Assembly (NCBI GenBank): GCA_023423975.1
Contig: JAFAEO010000043.1
Span: 62,001 to 126,000, forward strand
Direction of reading: 5' to 3'
Length of the DNA stretch: 64,000 nt
From: Pseudomonadota bacterium
GTDB taxonomy: Bacteria > Pseudomonadota > Gammaproteobacteria > Burkholderiales > Burkholderiaceae_B
How positions within the stretch are numbered: position 1 is the first letter of the stretch; the number at the start of each line of letters is the position of its first letter. Under the pieces are notes generated by a model that had not been told where the DNA came from, searched no databases, and saw only the letters and a list, made by a program, of their open reading frames with translations. Below, in pieces: positions 8,541-18,128 of the stretch. The translations under genes were made by a program, and so were the position numbers.

Positions 8541-9092
8541 TTATCTGGTAAAAGGCGGGGTCGCGCGATAGAGCACGTGCTGGCGCAACGGGTGACCTTC
8601 GGGCAACGCGGGATGCCCGAAATCATCACTTGCGTGGTGGCGCATGTCCAATCGTTGCATGACCGAGATGGACGGGCTGTTGATTGCCGCTGTGAATGCT
8701 ACGACTTGTGGCAAGCGTAAGGTGTTAAAGGCGTAGTCCAGGGCTGCACGCGCACCTTCGCTGGCATAGCCCATTTTCCAGTAAGGACGGGCGAGTCGCC
8801 AGCCAATTTCCACACACGGCATAAACGGGGCCTCGAACGAGGGCACGGACAACCCGATGAACCCGGCAAAATCAGTCACGTCGGTAATCTGCACTGCCCA
8901 GAATCCAAATTGCGTGGTGTCAAGGCGGTCGCGTATTCGCGCAGCGAGGGCGTCGCTCGCCTGTCGATCCAGCACAGCGGGAAAATAACGCATCACTTGC
9001 GGATCGGCATTCAGTTCGGCAAAGGCAGGCAAATCGCTATCGCACCATGGCCTTAAAATTAAACGAGGGGTAGATAGCACGGGCGCAGACAT
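8541..9092 (-). CDS. GNAT acetyltransferase, RimJ/RimL type
   Basis: This 183-aa protein is of the Acetyltransf_3 class. It opens with STPRLILRPW, the first strand of the RimJ/RimL fold. The central EIGWRLARPYWKMGYASEG is the acetyl-CoA pyrophosphate-binding segment (Q/R-x-x-G-x-A pattern), followed by ALDYAFNTLRLPQVVAFTA. Members acetylate N-terminal or free amino groups of proteins or small molecules; the target here is unknown. It lies 20 bp upstream of the DUF1801 gene on the same strand, so the two are probably co-transcribed. Confidence 0.85.
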   Translation of the reverse strand: MSAPVLSTPRLILRPWCDSDLPAFAELNADPQVMRYFPAVLDRQASDALAARIRDRLDTTQFGFWAVQITDVTDFAGFIGLSVPSFEAPFMPCVEIGWRLARPYWKMGYASEGARAALDYAFNTLRLPQVVAFTAAINSPSISVMQRLDMRHHASDDFGHPALPEGHPLRQHVLYRATPPFTR

Positions 9093-9408
9093 GTTTGACT
9101 TTTGAAGGGGATGTTCCTGAATATTTTACACACGATACGTTGCTTTGTTCACGCGGGAACGGTAGCCATTGCCAACATTTGATCAACGTTGTTTTCGGGT
9201 TATTGATCGAAACTATATGTTTCGGATGCTTATTTCTTCAAGAGCGTCGAACTGCCAATGCCCAATGTTTAGTGAGTACTTTGCCCATATATTGCCGACA
9301 CTTGGCCAATGGGGGCTGACGATCTTCCCGAGATGGTCGGGCAATGTCCATGCTGCGGTGCGTTACAATTAAAACTTCGATCATAAAAATCTCAATCAGA
9401 GGCATCCG
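9093..9408. other. Divergent intergenic region (GNAT / MFS)
   Basis: These 316 bp separate the divergent GNAT and MFS genes. I see no supported gene, RNA or clear operator. Short open frames on the plus strand have no family resemblance or ribosome site. Confidence 0.5.
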
Positions 9409-10647
9409 TTGAATACGCAGTCGATCTCAATAAATAAAGTCAAGCTTATGCTTTATTTTCTGTTGGCCGGGTTTGTTTTGAGTCAGGCTTATCGCACTGT
9501 GGGCGGTATCCTTTCGGTCCCATTGAAGACCGAGTTCATGCTCGACAGCGACAGGCTGGCCGGGGTGATCGGTTCATTTCATATTGCATTTGGCTGCCTG
9601 CAGGTAGTGATCGGTATTTTGATCGACAACTTTGGTATTCGAAAGACCATTCTTGTTGTTTCTCCGTTTTCAGTGGTGGGCGCGGTGCTTTCTGCCATGG
9701 CCGTGTCTCCGGCGATGCTGCAGTTGGGGCAGATTTTGATTGGCTTTGGCTGCGCGCCGGCCTTTCTTGCGTGTATCGTTCTGATGGCCCGGCATTTTTC
9801 GGGCAAGCAGTTCTCAATGATGTATGCCTTTGCCTTGGGATCGGGCAGTCTGGGCTTGATTTTTACAGCGACACCGACTGCCTGGCTGGTGGGGCATTTC
9901 GGCTGGCGTAGCTGCTTTTATATTCTGGCCTTTTTGAGTTTTCTGACCTGGCTGTTGATTTACTTTGGCGTTCGTCATGTAGACAGCGGGCTGGAGGCCT
10001 CATCGCTCAGTCTTAAACAGAAGACCCTTGTGGCAGTGCGTTCAATATCGGGCTATAAGGCTTTGCTGAAAATTCGGGAAACGCCCGGAATTCTGTCGCT
10101 GGTATTCGTAATCTACGCCGCATTTTTGACGCTGCGAGGCTTGTGGCTGGGGCCGCTACTGGTTGAGCGTCATCACGCAAGCCTGGTTTTTGCCGGCAAC
10201 CTGGCCCTGCTGCTGTCCATTATTTCGGTGTTCAGCCCGATGTTGTTCGGTCGCCTGGATCCGGGTCCGGGTAAACGCTACACATATTTATGCATACAGC
10301 CCTGGGTTCTGGTGATCGCTTTTGTGAGCCTGGCGTATAGCCAGCAGCTGTGGCTCAGTATCGCCGCAATCATGGTAATTGCAGTGGCCGCCAGCAATAC
10401 CGTCTGGCAGCTGGCCGACGCCAAAGAGGTGTACCCGCAGAACATGCAGGGCCGCGCTATCGCGTTATTTAACACGTCCCTTTTTCTAGGCGCATCATTT
10501 ATGCAGTGGATCTCGGGCAAGGCCCATGATTTATTCGACCTGCAGGGCGAAGATATTTTTACCTCTGCCTTTTTGATGTCTGCCATTGTCTTGTCCATTG
10601 GCATTATTGCATACATCATATTGCGGCGGCCGACGCGCAGCGTGTAG
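9409..10647 (+). CDS. MFS transporter
   Basis: The 412-aa protein shows about twelve hydrophobic segments in two halves, as expected of a major facilitator inner-membrane permease. The loop after the second segment reads GILIDNFGIRKTIL, a form of the MFS motif A (G-x-x-x-D-x-x-G-x-R). The start appears to be TTG at 9409 with AGAGG 6 nt upstream. The chain opens with a short polar stretch before the first helix, which supports this start. The substrate cannot be told from the sequence, and its neighbours give no clue. A hairpin with a T-run follows directly. Confidence 0.8.
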   Translation: MNTQSISINKVKLMLYFLLAGFVLSQAYRTVGGILSVPLKTEFMLDSDRLAGVIGSFHIAFGCLQVVIGILIDNFGIRKTILVVSPFSVVGAVLSAMAVSPAMLQLGQILIGFGCAPAFLACIVLMARHFSGKQFSMMYAFALGSGSLGLIFTATPTAWLVGHFGWRSCFYILAFLSFLTWLLIYFGVRHVDSGLEASSLSLKQKTLVAVRSISGYKALLKIRETPGILSLVFVIYAAFLTLRGLWLGPLLVERHHASLVFAGNLALLLSIISVFSPMLFGRLDPGPGKRYTYLCIQPWVLVIAFVSLAYSQQLWLSIAAIMVIAVAASNTVWQLADAKEVYPQNMQGRAIALFNTSLFLGASFMQWISGKAHDLFDLQGEDIFTSAFLMSAIVLSIGIIAYIILRRPTRSV

Positions 10648-10653
10648 GCGGCG

Positions 10654-10680
10654 AGCAGCCGGTACCGGCTGGCTGCTTTT
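10654..10680 (+). terminator. Rho-independent terminator after the MFS gene
   Basis: AGCAGCC pairs with GGCTGCT around a GGTACCGGCT loop, followed by TTTT. It lies 7 bp after the MFS stop. It overlaps the end of the convergent hydroquinone-reductase pseudogene by 2 bp. Confidence 0.65.
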
Positions 10681-11652
10681 ATAGCTTGCGACTGGGTGGG
10701 CGGTCCAGATCCAGAACCGGACCCAGCGGAACGATGCCATTTGGATTAATGGTCTGGTGACTTTGATAGTAATGCTGCTTGATATGATTAAAGTCAATGG
10801 TGGCGGCCACGCCCGGCCATTGATAGAGCTCGCGGGTGTAGCTCCACAGGTTTTCGTAGTCGATCAGGCGTCTTAGATTGCATTTGAAATGACCGTGATA
10901 TACCGCATCAAAGCGGATCAGCGTGGTGAACAGGCGCCAGTCGGCTTCGGTCACGCTCTGCCCAAGCAGATAACGGCGCTCGCCCAATTCGGTTTCCAGC
11001 GCATCCAGGGTACCAAACAGGCTGGTAACCTCTTTTTCATAAACCGTCTGGTCTGTCGCAAAGCCTGTCTTGTACACGCCGTTATTAATGTTGTTATAAA
11101 TTCGCGCATTAACTTGATCAATTTGCGGCAACAGCGCAGCAGGGGAGAAATCAACGCCAGTTGCGCCAATGTCGTCAAATGCGCTATTGAGCATGCGGAT
11201 GATTTCTGCTGATTCGTTGTTCACAATGGTGTTGCGTTCCAGGTCCCACAGAACCGGCACCGTGACGCGACCACTATAGTCTGGCTGTGCTTTCAGATAG
11301 ACTTCATACAGATGCGGGCGTTGCCGACCGGATCGCCCACGACCCCTGCGTCCGGCTCAAACGTCCAACCCATGTCGCCCATGTACGGGTTGACAACAGA
11401 TACGCTGATCTTGTCTTCCAGTCCTTTGAGTGCACGCAGGATAAGGGTGCGATTTGCCCAGGGGCAAGCCAGCGACACATACAAATGGTAGCGTCCGGCT
11501 TCGGCTCGAAATCCACCATCGCCGCTCGGCCCGGGGCTGCCGTCAGCGGTGACCCAGTGACGAAACTGTGCGTCGCTGCGGACAAAGCGTCCCCCGCTAC
11601 CGGCCGTGTCGTACCATTGATCCTGCCATTTGCCGTCGATTAATAGTCCCAT
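10679..11652 (-). pseudogene. Glutathionyl-hydroquinone reductase, frameshifted
   Basis: Two adjacent frames together encode one glutathione S-transferase-like protein of the YqjG/ECM4/PcpF class, which reduces glutathionyl-hydroquinones. The first part starts at 11652 (MGLLIDGKWQD, AAGGAA upstream). It contains the catalytic Cys context SLACPWANRTLI and runs off frame near 11313. There GCCCGCATCTG should read GCCCGCCATCTG to give A-R-H-L-Y-E-V-Y. The second frame continues with KAQPDYSGRVTVPVLWDLE and ends at 10679. One missing C restores a 324-aa protein, the normal length. This is either a true recent inactivation, since the rest is intact, or a sequencing error. It diverges from the catalase gene. 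Confidence 0.85.
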
Positions 11653-11983
11653 TGCATTCCTTGCTATTGTGGCTTGGTCATGGCTGGCAGCCAGTAGCCA
11701 AGCGTAGATGAATACAGCATCGCGCCGCGCTCTGCTACTTGTACCGGCTACAGACCATCGAACGAATCTTTGCGGTCTATGATAGCCCCTGATGCTATGA
11801 CATTGCAAAGGAGGTCACTGTGTTCAGCAGAAAAGATCGCCAGCCAGCCGCGATTCGATCAGATGAAACATGAGTACGATAGACTGGCCCAATCACAACC
11901 AGAAATGGCTTATATTAACGGTGCAAGGCCGATCATTGCAGAGATCGCTTTGCTTGTTTTTTGTACAACAGGAGATATTTTCC

Positions 11984-13483
11984 ATGAATGAATCCAACAA
12001 AAAAACCGCTTCCGGCTCTACCACAGGCGCGGGTGCACCCGCGCAAAGCGATCGCAATTCGCTTACGGTCGGACCAAACGGCCCCATTTTGCTTCACGAT
12101 GTTCATTTTCTTGAGCAAATGGCGCACTTTAACCGCGAAAAAGTGCCAGAGCGTCAGCCACATGCAAAGGGTGCCGGGGCATTTGGCGAGTTCGAAACGA
12201 CGGAAGACGTCTCTGCATACACGAAAGCTGCAGTCTTTCAAAAAGGCTGTAAGACCGAGATGCTGGCACGGTTCTCTACCGTAGCAGGCGAGGCGGGCAG
12301 CCCGGATACCTGGCGCGACGTGCGTGGCTTCTCCCTGAAATTCTATACAGACGAGGGCAACTACGATCTGGTGGGTAACAACACACCGGTATTTTTTGTG
12401 CGCGATCCGATGAAATTTCCACACTTTATTCGCAGTCAGAAACGGTTGCCTGATTCAGGCTTGCGCGACAATCATATGCAGTGGGACTTCTGGACCAGCA
12501 ACCCTGAAACGGCGCACCAGGTGACCTATCTGATGGGTGAACGTGGCTTGCCGCGTACCTGGCGTCATATGAACGGTTACGGTTCACATACCTATATGTG
12601 GGTCAATGCTGCAGGTGAAAAATTCTGGGTCAAATACCATTTCCATACGAACCAGGGTATGGCGTTTTTCAGTAATGCCGAAGCCTCTGAGATGGCGGGT
12701 AAAGACGCCGACTTTCACCGGCGTGATCTGTTTGACGCCATTGTCCGTGGCGAGCATCCGAGCTGGGTGATGTCGGTGCAGATCATGCCCTATGCCGATG
12801 CGGCCAAGTATCGCTTCAATCCCTTTGACCTGACCAAAACCTGGTCGCACAAGGATTATCCGCTGATCAAGGTTGGGACGATGACTCTGAATCGCAATCC
12901 CGAGAACTTTTTTGCGCAGATCGAACAGGCTGCATTCTCGCCTGGCAACGTGGTTCCAGGTATCGGCCTGTCTCCGGACAAAATGCTGCTGGGACGCGCC
13001 TTTGCGTACAACGATGCGCAGCGCAATCGGATCGGCACTAATTTTCATCAATTGCCGGTGAACCGGCCTAAAGTCCCCGTTAATACTTATATGTTCGACG
13101 GTCAGATGGCTTATGAGCATAGCGGTAATGCTCCCGTTTACGCACCTAATAGTACGGGACGTGACTGGGCCGACGCCACCGGGAAAATGGACGACGGCTG
13201 GGAAACGGATGGCGATATGGTCCGGCAAGCTTATACGCTTCATGCTGAAGATGATGACTTCGGCCAGCCTGGCACGCTGGTTCGCAAGGTTTTCAATGAC
13301 GACCAGCGCAGCAAGCTGGTAGAGCAGGTGGCCGGCAGTTTGCTGGGCGGCGTGCGCAGTCCGGTTCTGGAGCGCGCTTTCGATTACTGGAAGCGTATTG
13401 ATGCAGACGTCGGGCGTCGTATTGAAGAAAAAGTGCGTGCAGGTAATGCACCTGAGCCGGCAGCTGGCGAAGGCGAAGCCTGA
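11984..13483 (+). CDS. katA: Small-subunit monofunctional haem catalase
   Basis: This enzyme breaks down hydrogen peroxide. The 499-aa length fits clade-3 small-subunit catalases. The distal His is H60 in ERQPHAKGAGAFG, the distal Asn lies in DLVGNNTPVFFVRDP, and the proximal haem ligand is Y342 in RAFAYNDAQR (usual pattern R-x-F-x-Y-x-D). The ATG at 11984 follows AGGAG at 11970-11974; the frame is open further upstream but without a ribosome site. There is no signal peptide, so it is cytoplasmic. It diverges from the hydroquinone-reductase pseudogene. I found no convincing OxyR site. Confidence 0.93.
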   Translation: MNESNKKTASGSTTGAGAPAQSDRNSLTVGPNGPILLHDVHFLEQMAHFNREKVPERQPHAKGAGAFGEFETTEDVSAYTKAAVFQKGCKTEMLARFSTVAGEAGSPDTWRDVRGFSLKFYTDEGNYDLVGNNTPVFFVRDPMKFPHFIRSQKRLPDSGLRDNHMQWDFWTSNPETAHQVTYLMGERGLPRTWRHMNGYGSHTYMWVNAAGEKFWVKYHFHTNQGMAFFSNAEASEMAGKDADFHRRDLFDAIVRGEHPSWVMSVQIMPYADAAKYRFNPFDLTKTWSHKDYPLIKVGTMTLNRNPENFFAQIEQAAFSPGNVVPGIGLSPDKMLLGRAFAYNDAQRNRIGTNFHQLPVNRPKVPVNTYMFDGQMAYEHSGNAPVYAPNSTGRDWADATGKMDDGWETDGDMVRQAYTLHAEDDDFGQPGTLVRKVFNDDQRSKLVEQVAGSLLGGVRSPVLERAFDYWKRIDADVGRRIEEKVRAGNAPEPAAGEGEA

Positions 13484-13654
13484 CCCTGAATCCAGCAGAT
13501 CGCCCGCGAGCATGCGCATGCGTCTGGCCCAAGTGACTGGCGTAGATCAATGGCCCAAGCAAAGATTTACGCGATGAGCTTAGTTGATGTGTTTAAGCGA
13601 TGTGATTAGACACGGCGTGTAAGCGGGTGAGGGCGGTTCAAAACAGCCTTCCGG

Positions 13655-13699
13655 AGCGTTGAATGCCAACTGTGATGGTTGGTATTTCAGCGCTTTTTT
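13655..13699 (+). terminator. Rho-independent terminator downstream of katA
   Basis: AGCGTTGAATGCCAAC pairs, with a small bulge, with GTTGGTATTTCAGCGCT, followed by a run of six T. It lies about 170 bp after the catalase stop and before the LysR gene. Confidence 0.7.
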
Positions 13700-13885
13700 G
13701 TTGGCAATATTGATAGTTGCCACAAGCAACTGTGTGATGCCGCCATCATAAGCGCTGCCCCGACGTTGTTAATTTTATCTTGGCAGCGCTATTGACGTGA
13801 TGGTCGCATAATATCTGCACGACATGTGCTCAAGCATAATGGTATAACCATTTCTGACGCCGGTTTATTCTTAAAGGAGTGGGCG

Positions 13886-14794
13886 ATGGATTTGCGGCAG
13901 CTTGAGTGCTTTATTTGTGTAGCCGAATTAGGCAGTTTTACGCAAGCAGCGATGGTGCTTGGCGTAGGGCAGCCCGCGCTTAGCCGGCAAGTCAGAGGCC
14001 TGGAGGTAGAACTCAGGCAGACTTTGTTCTACCGCAATGGACGCGGTGTCTCTCTCACCGAAGCAGGTAAACGGTTGCTGGCACACGGACGGATAATCCA
14101 GACGCAATTTGAGCATGCCCGTCATGATGTAGACGATGCCAGAGGCTGCGCGCTTGGACGTGTGACTATTGGCCTTCCTTATGCCGCAGCTCGGGCGCTA
14201 AGCATTCCTTTTATAAGAGCATTCAGAGAGCAATATCCGAAAGCTAGCCTATGTATCACCGAAGGTCTGACTATCCATCTGTACGAATGGCTACAGGCGG
14301 GGCGGATCGATATTGCCTTGTTGCACGACCCGTTACCGTCTCCTGGCCTCGATTTATATCCGGTTCGCAAGGATAACCTTCTATTGCTTGCGTACAAGGA
14401 CAGGGAAGCGTCGGCCATTGGTCCATCGATACCCTTGCGCAAAGTGGCAAGCTTGCCGCTCATCATCCCTTGTCGACCACATCCGTTGCGCATGATGGTT
14501 GAGACCCGGTTGGCCAACATGCAGTTGAAGCCCAACATTGCGCTTGAAATTGACGCGGTAGCAACGATCGTTAAACTTGTCTCGCAAAATGAGGGGTTTG
14601 CCATAGCGACGGATCACGCCGTGGCGATCAGCGACGCAAAGGAACATCTGCATATGCGTCGTATTGCCGCTCCGCGCATGATCAGTACACTGGTTATGGC
14701 TACTTCAGCGGACCGACCTCGCACAACACTGGTCGTTCGCACCTGCGAACTGTTGCAAAAAATTGTGGGCAACCATTCTCGAGGTACTGGCTAG
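13886..14794 (+). CDS. LysR-type transcriptional regulator
   Basis: The 302-aa protein starts MDLRQLECFICVAELGSFT, with the helix-turn-helix AAMVLGVGQPALSRQVRGLE at about residues 20-39 and a substrate-binding domain beyond residue 90. The ATG at 13886 follows AAAGGAG; an upstream in-frame ATG at 13826 would add 20 residues without a family match. It is encoded just before, and in the same direction as, the Bug receptor and the LigJ-like hydratase, which are its likely targets. By eye, this three-gene block is richer in A+T than the genes to either side. Confidence 0.9.
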   Translation: MDLRQLECFICVAELGSFTQAAMVLGVGQPALSRQVRGLEVELRQTLFYRNGRGVSLTEAGKRLLAHGRIIQTQFEHARHDVDDARGCALGRVTIGLPYAAARALSIPFIRAFREQYPKASLCITEGLTIHLYEWLQAGRIDIALLHDPLPSPGLDLYPVRKDNLLLLAYKDREASAIGPSIPLRKVASLPLIIPCRPHPLRMMVETRLANMQLKPNIALEIDAVATIVKLVSQNEGFAIATDHAVAISDAKEHLHMRRIAAPRMISTLVMATSADRPRTTLVVRTCELLQKIVGNHSRGTG

Positions 14795-15006
14795 GGTGCC
14801 GGCGATGTCCTGTTGTTCCGGTCAAATACGGCGCTCAATACCTGGTTCAGATATGTATTTTAGGAATATTAGCTAGTCGGAAATGCTTCTGTTATTTGAA
14901 ACGAAGAACTATTAGCATGGCCCGGTGGTGAAAAAACAATTGTTTCGCTACAGATTTGAGGGCAGTGATACCGCCTATTACCATAAAAACAGCAGGAGAC
15001 AAGCTC

Positions 15007-15990
15007 ATGAAACATATCACCGAACAGCTAGTCAGGAAATTTCTCATATGCGCCATTGCGGCTTTTAGTGTCATTGGCGTGCCGGCCAACGCGGCGTATC
15101 CAGAAAAACCGATTACATTGGTCGTTCCCTTTCCGCCAGGGGGGGCCGTTGATACATTAGGCCGAATTTTTGCGGACAGTATTAATGCCCAAACCGGTAA
15201 ACCGGTGATCGTGGAAAATCGGGCTGGAGCCAATGGCAATATTGGCACCGAGGCAGTGGTAAGGGCTGCGGCTGACGGTTATACGGTATTGATTGGGGCA
15301 AACGGCCTGGCTACCAACCCGGCGGTGTATCCCAAGCGGGGGTTTAATGAGGTCAGAGATCTTGCTCCGGTCGCTTACGTAGGTTATGCACCGTTAATCC
15401 TTGTCGTTTCTCGGAATTCTCCGTACAAGACATTTTCTGAAATGTTGAGTGAGGCCAAGGCTAAGCCGGGTGCCATTTCTTTTGCCACGTCTGGTAGTGG
15501 GAGCGCGCCCCACCTGGCCTCAGAGCTGCTAAAAATAACGACCGGTACCGACATGCTGCACGTTCCCTACAAGGGAGGCGCACCAGCCAAACTTGATCTG
15601 GTTTCGGGTCGGGTTTCTTTTATGTTTCTCAATCCTCTGGAGGCCGTACCCCAGGTGGAAAGTAAAAAGTTGCGCGCTTTGATGGTTGACAATGATAAGC
15701 GCATTGCGCAAATGCCTGAGGTTCCTACCGCCAAAGAGCTCGGTTATCCCGATCTAGAGGCAAAAGTCTGGTGGGGATTTGCGGTGCCAAAAGCGACTGC
15801 ACCTGAAATCGTCCATACGCTTAATGCATACATCAACAATGCCTTGAAAGACCCCACAGTCCAAAGTAAGCTGGAGAAAATGGCGATTGAAATTGGTGGC
15901 GGAACGGTCGAACAATTCAGTACGTTTTATCTTGACCAGGTCGACAAATGGGAGAAGGTAGTAGAAAAGGCCAACCTTCGCGCCAACTGA
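15007..15990 (+). CDS. Bug-family (TctC-type) periplasmic solute receptor
   Basis: The 327-aa protein has a Sec signal peptide ending GVPANA, and the mature part begins AYPEKPITLVVPFPPGGAVD, the Bug signature. DGYTVL follows further on. The ATG at 15007 follows AGGAGA. It is placed between a LysR gene and a LigJ-like hydratase gene (70 bp downstream), all on the plus strand. It probably captures the acid broken down by the pathway to which the hydratase belongs. No TctA/TctB partner is near. Confidence 0.9.
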   Translation: MKHITEQLVRKFLICAIAAFSVIGVPANAAYPEKPITLVVPFPPGGAVDTLGRIFADSINAQTGKPVIVENRAGANGNIGTEAVVRAAADGYTVLIGANGLATNPAVYPKRGFNEVRDLAPVAYVGYAPLILVVSRNSPYKTFSEMLSEAKAKPGAISFATSGSGSAPHLASELLKITTGTDMLHVPYKGGAPAKLDLVSGRVSFMFLNPLEAVPQVESKKLRALMVDNDKRIAQMPEVPTAKELGYPDLEAKVWWGFAVPKATAPEIVHTLNAYINNALKDPTVQSKLEKMAIEIGGGTVEQFSTFYLDQVDKWEKVVEKANLRAN

Positions 15991-16060
15991 TACTGAATCC
16001 AATCAACTGCCTGTAAACAAGTAGACTTGCCTGGCATTGCATGAATGAATAGGATGGGGA

Positions 16061-17092
16061 ATGATTATTGATTGCCACGGACACTATACGACGGCGCCCA
16101 AAGCGCTTGAAGATTTCAGAAAGCGCCAGATTGCCATGCTGGCCGAAGATCCGGGTGGCGAGTGTGAGCGAATGCGCCATATTACCGATGAGCAGATTCG
16201 CGAATCCCTGGAGACGAACCAATTGCGTATTCAACAGGAACGTGGGGTCGATCTGACCTTATTTTCTCCTCGTGCTGGTGGTATGGCCCACCATATAGGT
16301 GATACACGCACTAGTGAGCTTTGGACACGGCATTGCAACGATTTGATTCATCGCGCAGTATGCCTGTTCCCGACCAAACTGGCCGGTGTTTGTCAACTGC
16401 CGCAATCACCAGGCGTAAGCACTGCCAACTGCGTATCTGAACTTGTACGGTGTGTGCAGGAACTTGGATTTGTCGGCTGCAATATTAATCCAGATCCTAC
16501 TGATGGTTATTGGACAGATCCGCCTCTTAGCGCTCATCATTGGTACCCGCTTTTTGAAAAAATGGTTGAACTGGACGTTCCCGGAATGATTCATACCAGT
16601 TGCTCATGCAACCCCAATTTTCATTTCACCGGTGCACATTATCTAAATGGAGATACAACTGCTTTCATGCAGTTTGTCCAATCAGATCTGTTTCGCGATT
16701 TTCCTACACTCAAATTGATTATCCCGCATGGGGGTGGGGCCGTGCCATATCACTGGGGGCGTTATCGCGGTCTTGCCCAGAACATGGGCCGGCCGCCATT
16801 GAGTACATTGCTTGAAAACGTGTTCTTTGATACATGCGTTTACCATCAGCCTGGCATTGAGTTGCTGTTGAACGTCATACCTCACGAGAATGTCTTGTTC
16901 GCCTCGGAAATTATTGGTGCAGTCAAAGGCTTGGATCCGCAAACCGGTTTTAATTATGATGACACGAAACGATATATCGATGCCATTGATTGGCTTACGC
17001 CTGATGAGCGTGAACTGATCATGGGCGGCAATGCCTTGCGAGTGTTCGGCCGGTTACGCAAGCAGCTGGAGTTCCAGCAGCGCAGTTCGTGA
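16061..17092 (+). CDS. LigJ-like 4-oxalomesaconate hydratase (amidohydrolase family)
   Basis: The 343-aa sequence closely follows LigJ of the protocatechuate 4,5-cleavage pathway, which hydrates 4-oxalomesaconate to 4-carboxy-4-hydroxy-2-oxoadipate. Metal ligands expected from LigJ are present: H6 and H8 in IIDCHGH, a His in PGMIHTS (about 178), and Glu in the segment FASEIIG (about 284). The segments IIPHGGGAVPYHWGR and FFDTCVYHQPG also match LigJ. Neither the ring-cleavage nor the aldolase gene is in the window. It could be a LigJ paralogue on a related diacid. It follows the Bug receptor by 70 bp and converges with a LysR gene. Confidence 0.8.
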   Translation: MIIDCHGHYTTAPKALEDFRKRQIAMLAEDPGGECERMRHITDEQIRESLETNQLRIQQERGVDLTLFSPRAGGMAHHIGDTRTSELWTRHCNDLIHRAVCLFPTKLAGVCQLPQSPGVSTANCVSELVRCVQELGFVGCNINPDPTDGYWTDPPLSAHHWYPLFEKMVELDVPGMIHTSCSCNPNFHFTGAHYLNGDTTAFMQFVQSDLFRDFPTLKLIIPHGGGAVPYHWGRYRGLAQNMGRPPLSTLLENVFFDTCVYHQPGIELLLNVIPHENVLFASEIIGAVKGLDPQTGFNYDDTKRYIDAIDWLTPDERELIMGGNALRVFGRLRKQLEFQQRSS

Positions 17093-17121
17093 TAGCTCTA
17101 ATGAGCTTCAGTATTCGGCTA

Positions 17122-18015
17122 TCATGAGCGAACCGACATATCCGAGGCCAGCGCCCTGAATCTGGAAGTAGCCATGGATTCGGTTTCCTGCCTGTATACC
17201 AATCCATAGCCGATACGCTTAACAGTCGATTCGTCTTCAAGCCGTTTGTAGATGATGCGATAGCGGTTGATGTTTTTCATCACCGACGGCACCAGGGCCA
17301 GGCCAAAATTGCTTTCAACTAGCGACAATACTGTCTGCACCTGAACAGCAACCTGGGATATCTTTGGCGAGAAGCCGGCAGACTGGCATGCGGCCATCAT
17401 CGCGTAGTGCAGGCCGCGGGCATGTTCGGACGAATAGACGATGAATGGGATGTCGGCCAGATCGCTCAGGCGTACCTTCTGGTTGGCCAATGGATGCCCT
17501 TCGGGCAGCGCCAGAATGAAATGATCGTTTTCCAGAATTTGCATATTGACATCGGCGCTGGCCAATATCGGCGTTCTGATCAGCCCGATATCGAGCTTAC
17601 CCGAACTGACTGCTTGCACGATTTGTGTCGAAGTGGCTTCACTGAACGAGAGCGAAATTTTTGGATATGACGAACGAAATGCCGATACCAGTTTCTGAAA
17701 CAACTGTTGTGTGGTTGAGCCGACAATGCCGATACGCAACGAGCCATTGGTCCCTTCGCGGATTTCAAGTGCCGTTTGTTCCACTTGCTCGGCAGCCTGC
17801 AAAAGGCGGATTGAGAGTGGCAGAATATGCGCACCTTCTTCTGTGAGCGAGACGCCTTTTGGGTTGCGAAGAAACAGCGTAAGCCCCAGTTCGGCTTCGA
17901 GTTTCTGAATAGAGACCGAAAGCGGGGGCTGGGCAATATGCAGTTTTTCGGCTGCCTTGTGAAAGTTCAGCGTTTCGGCTAGCACGACAAAATGTCTGAT
18001 ACGGCGCAGTTCCAA
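17122..18015 (-). CDS. LysR-type transcriptional regulator
   Basis: The 297-aa protein begins MELRRIRHFVVLAETLNFHK, with helix-turn-helix AAEKLHIAQPPLSVSIQKLE at residues about 21-40. A normal LysR substrate domain follows. It sits 113 bp after the second Bug gene of the CoA-transferase operon on the same strand. It may be the last gene of that transcript or separately expressed. Either that operon or the convergent LigJ cluster could be its target; position favours the former. Confidence 0.9.
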   Translation of the reverse strand: MELRRIRHFVVLAETLNFHKAAEKLHIAQPPLSVSIQKLEAELGLTLFLRNPKGVSLTEEGAHILPLSIRLLQAAEQVEQTALEIREGTNGSLRIGIVGSTTQQLFQKLVSAFRSSYPKISLSFSEATSTQIVQAVSSGKLDIGLIRTPILASADVNMQILENDHFILALPEGHPLANQKVRLSDLADIPFIVYSSEHARGLHYAMMAACQSAGFSPKISQVAVQVQTVLSLVESNFGLALVPSVMKNINRYRIIYKRLEDESTVKRIGYGLVYRQETESMATSRFRALASDMSVRS

Positions 18016-18128
18016 TTTGAATATCCTGATAATCGCATACCCGGGGCGTTGCCGGTACGCATTACCGGAACAGTCTGACAGATTTTATCAAGCTTGGCGC
18101 GATTTTAGCTGATGCTGCGCCGGCAAGC

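Noticed and set aside
11780..11800. ATAG...CTAT pattern before katA that could be an OxyR site
   Set aside because: The spacing is 9 bp rather than the 7 bp of OxyR half-sites and no second pair follows.
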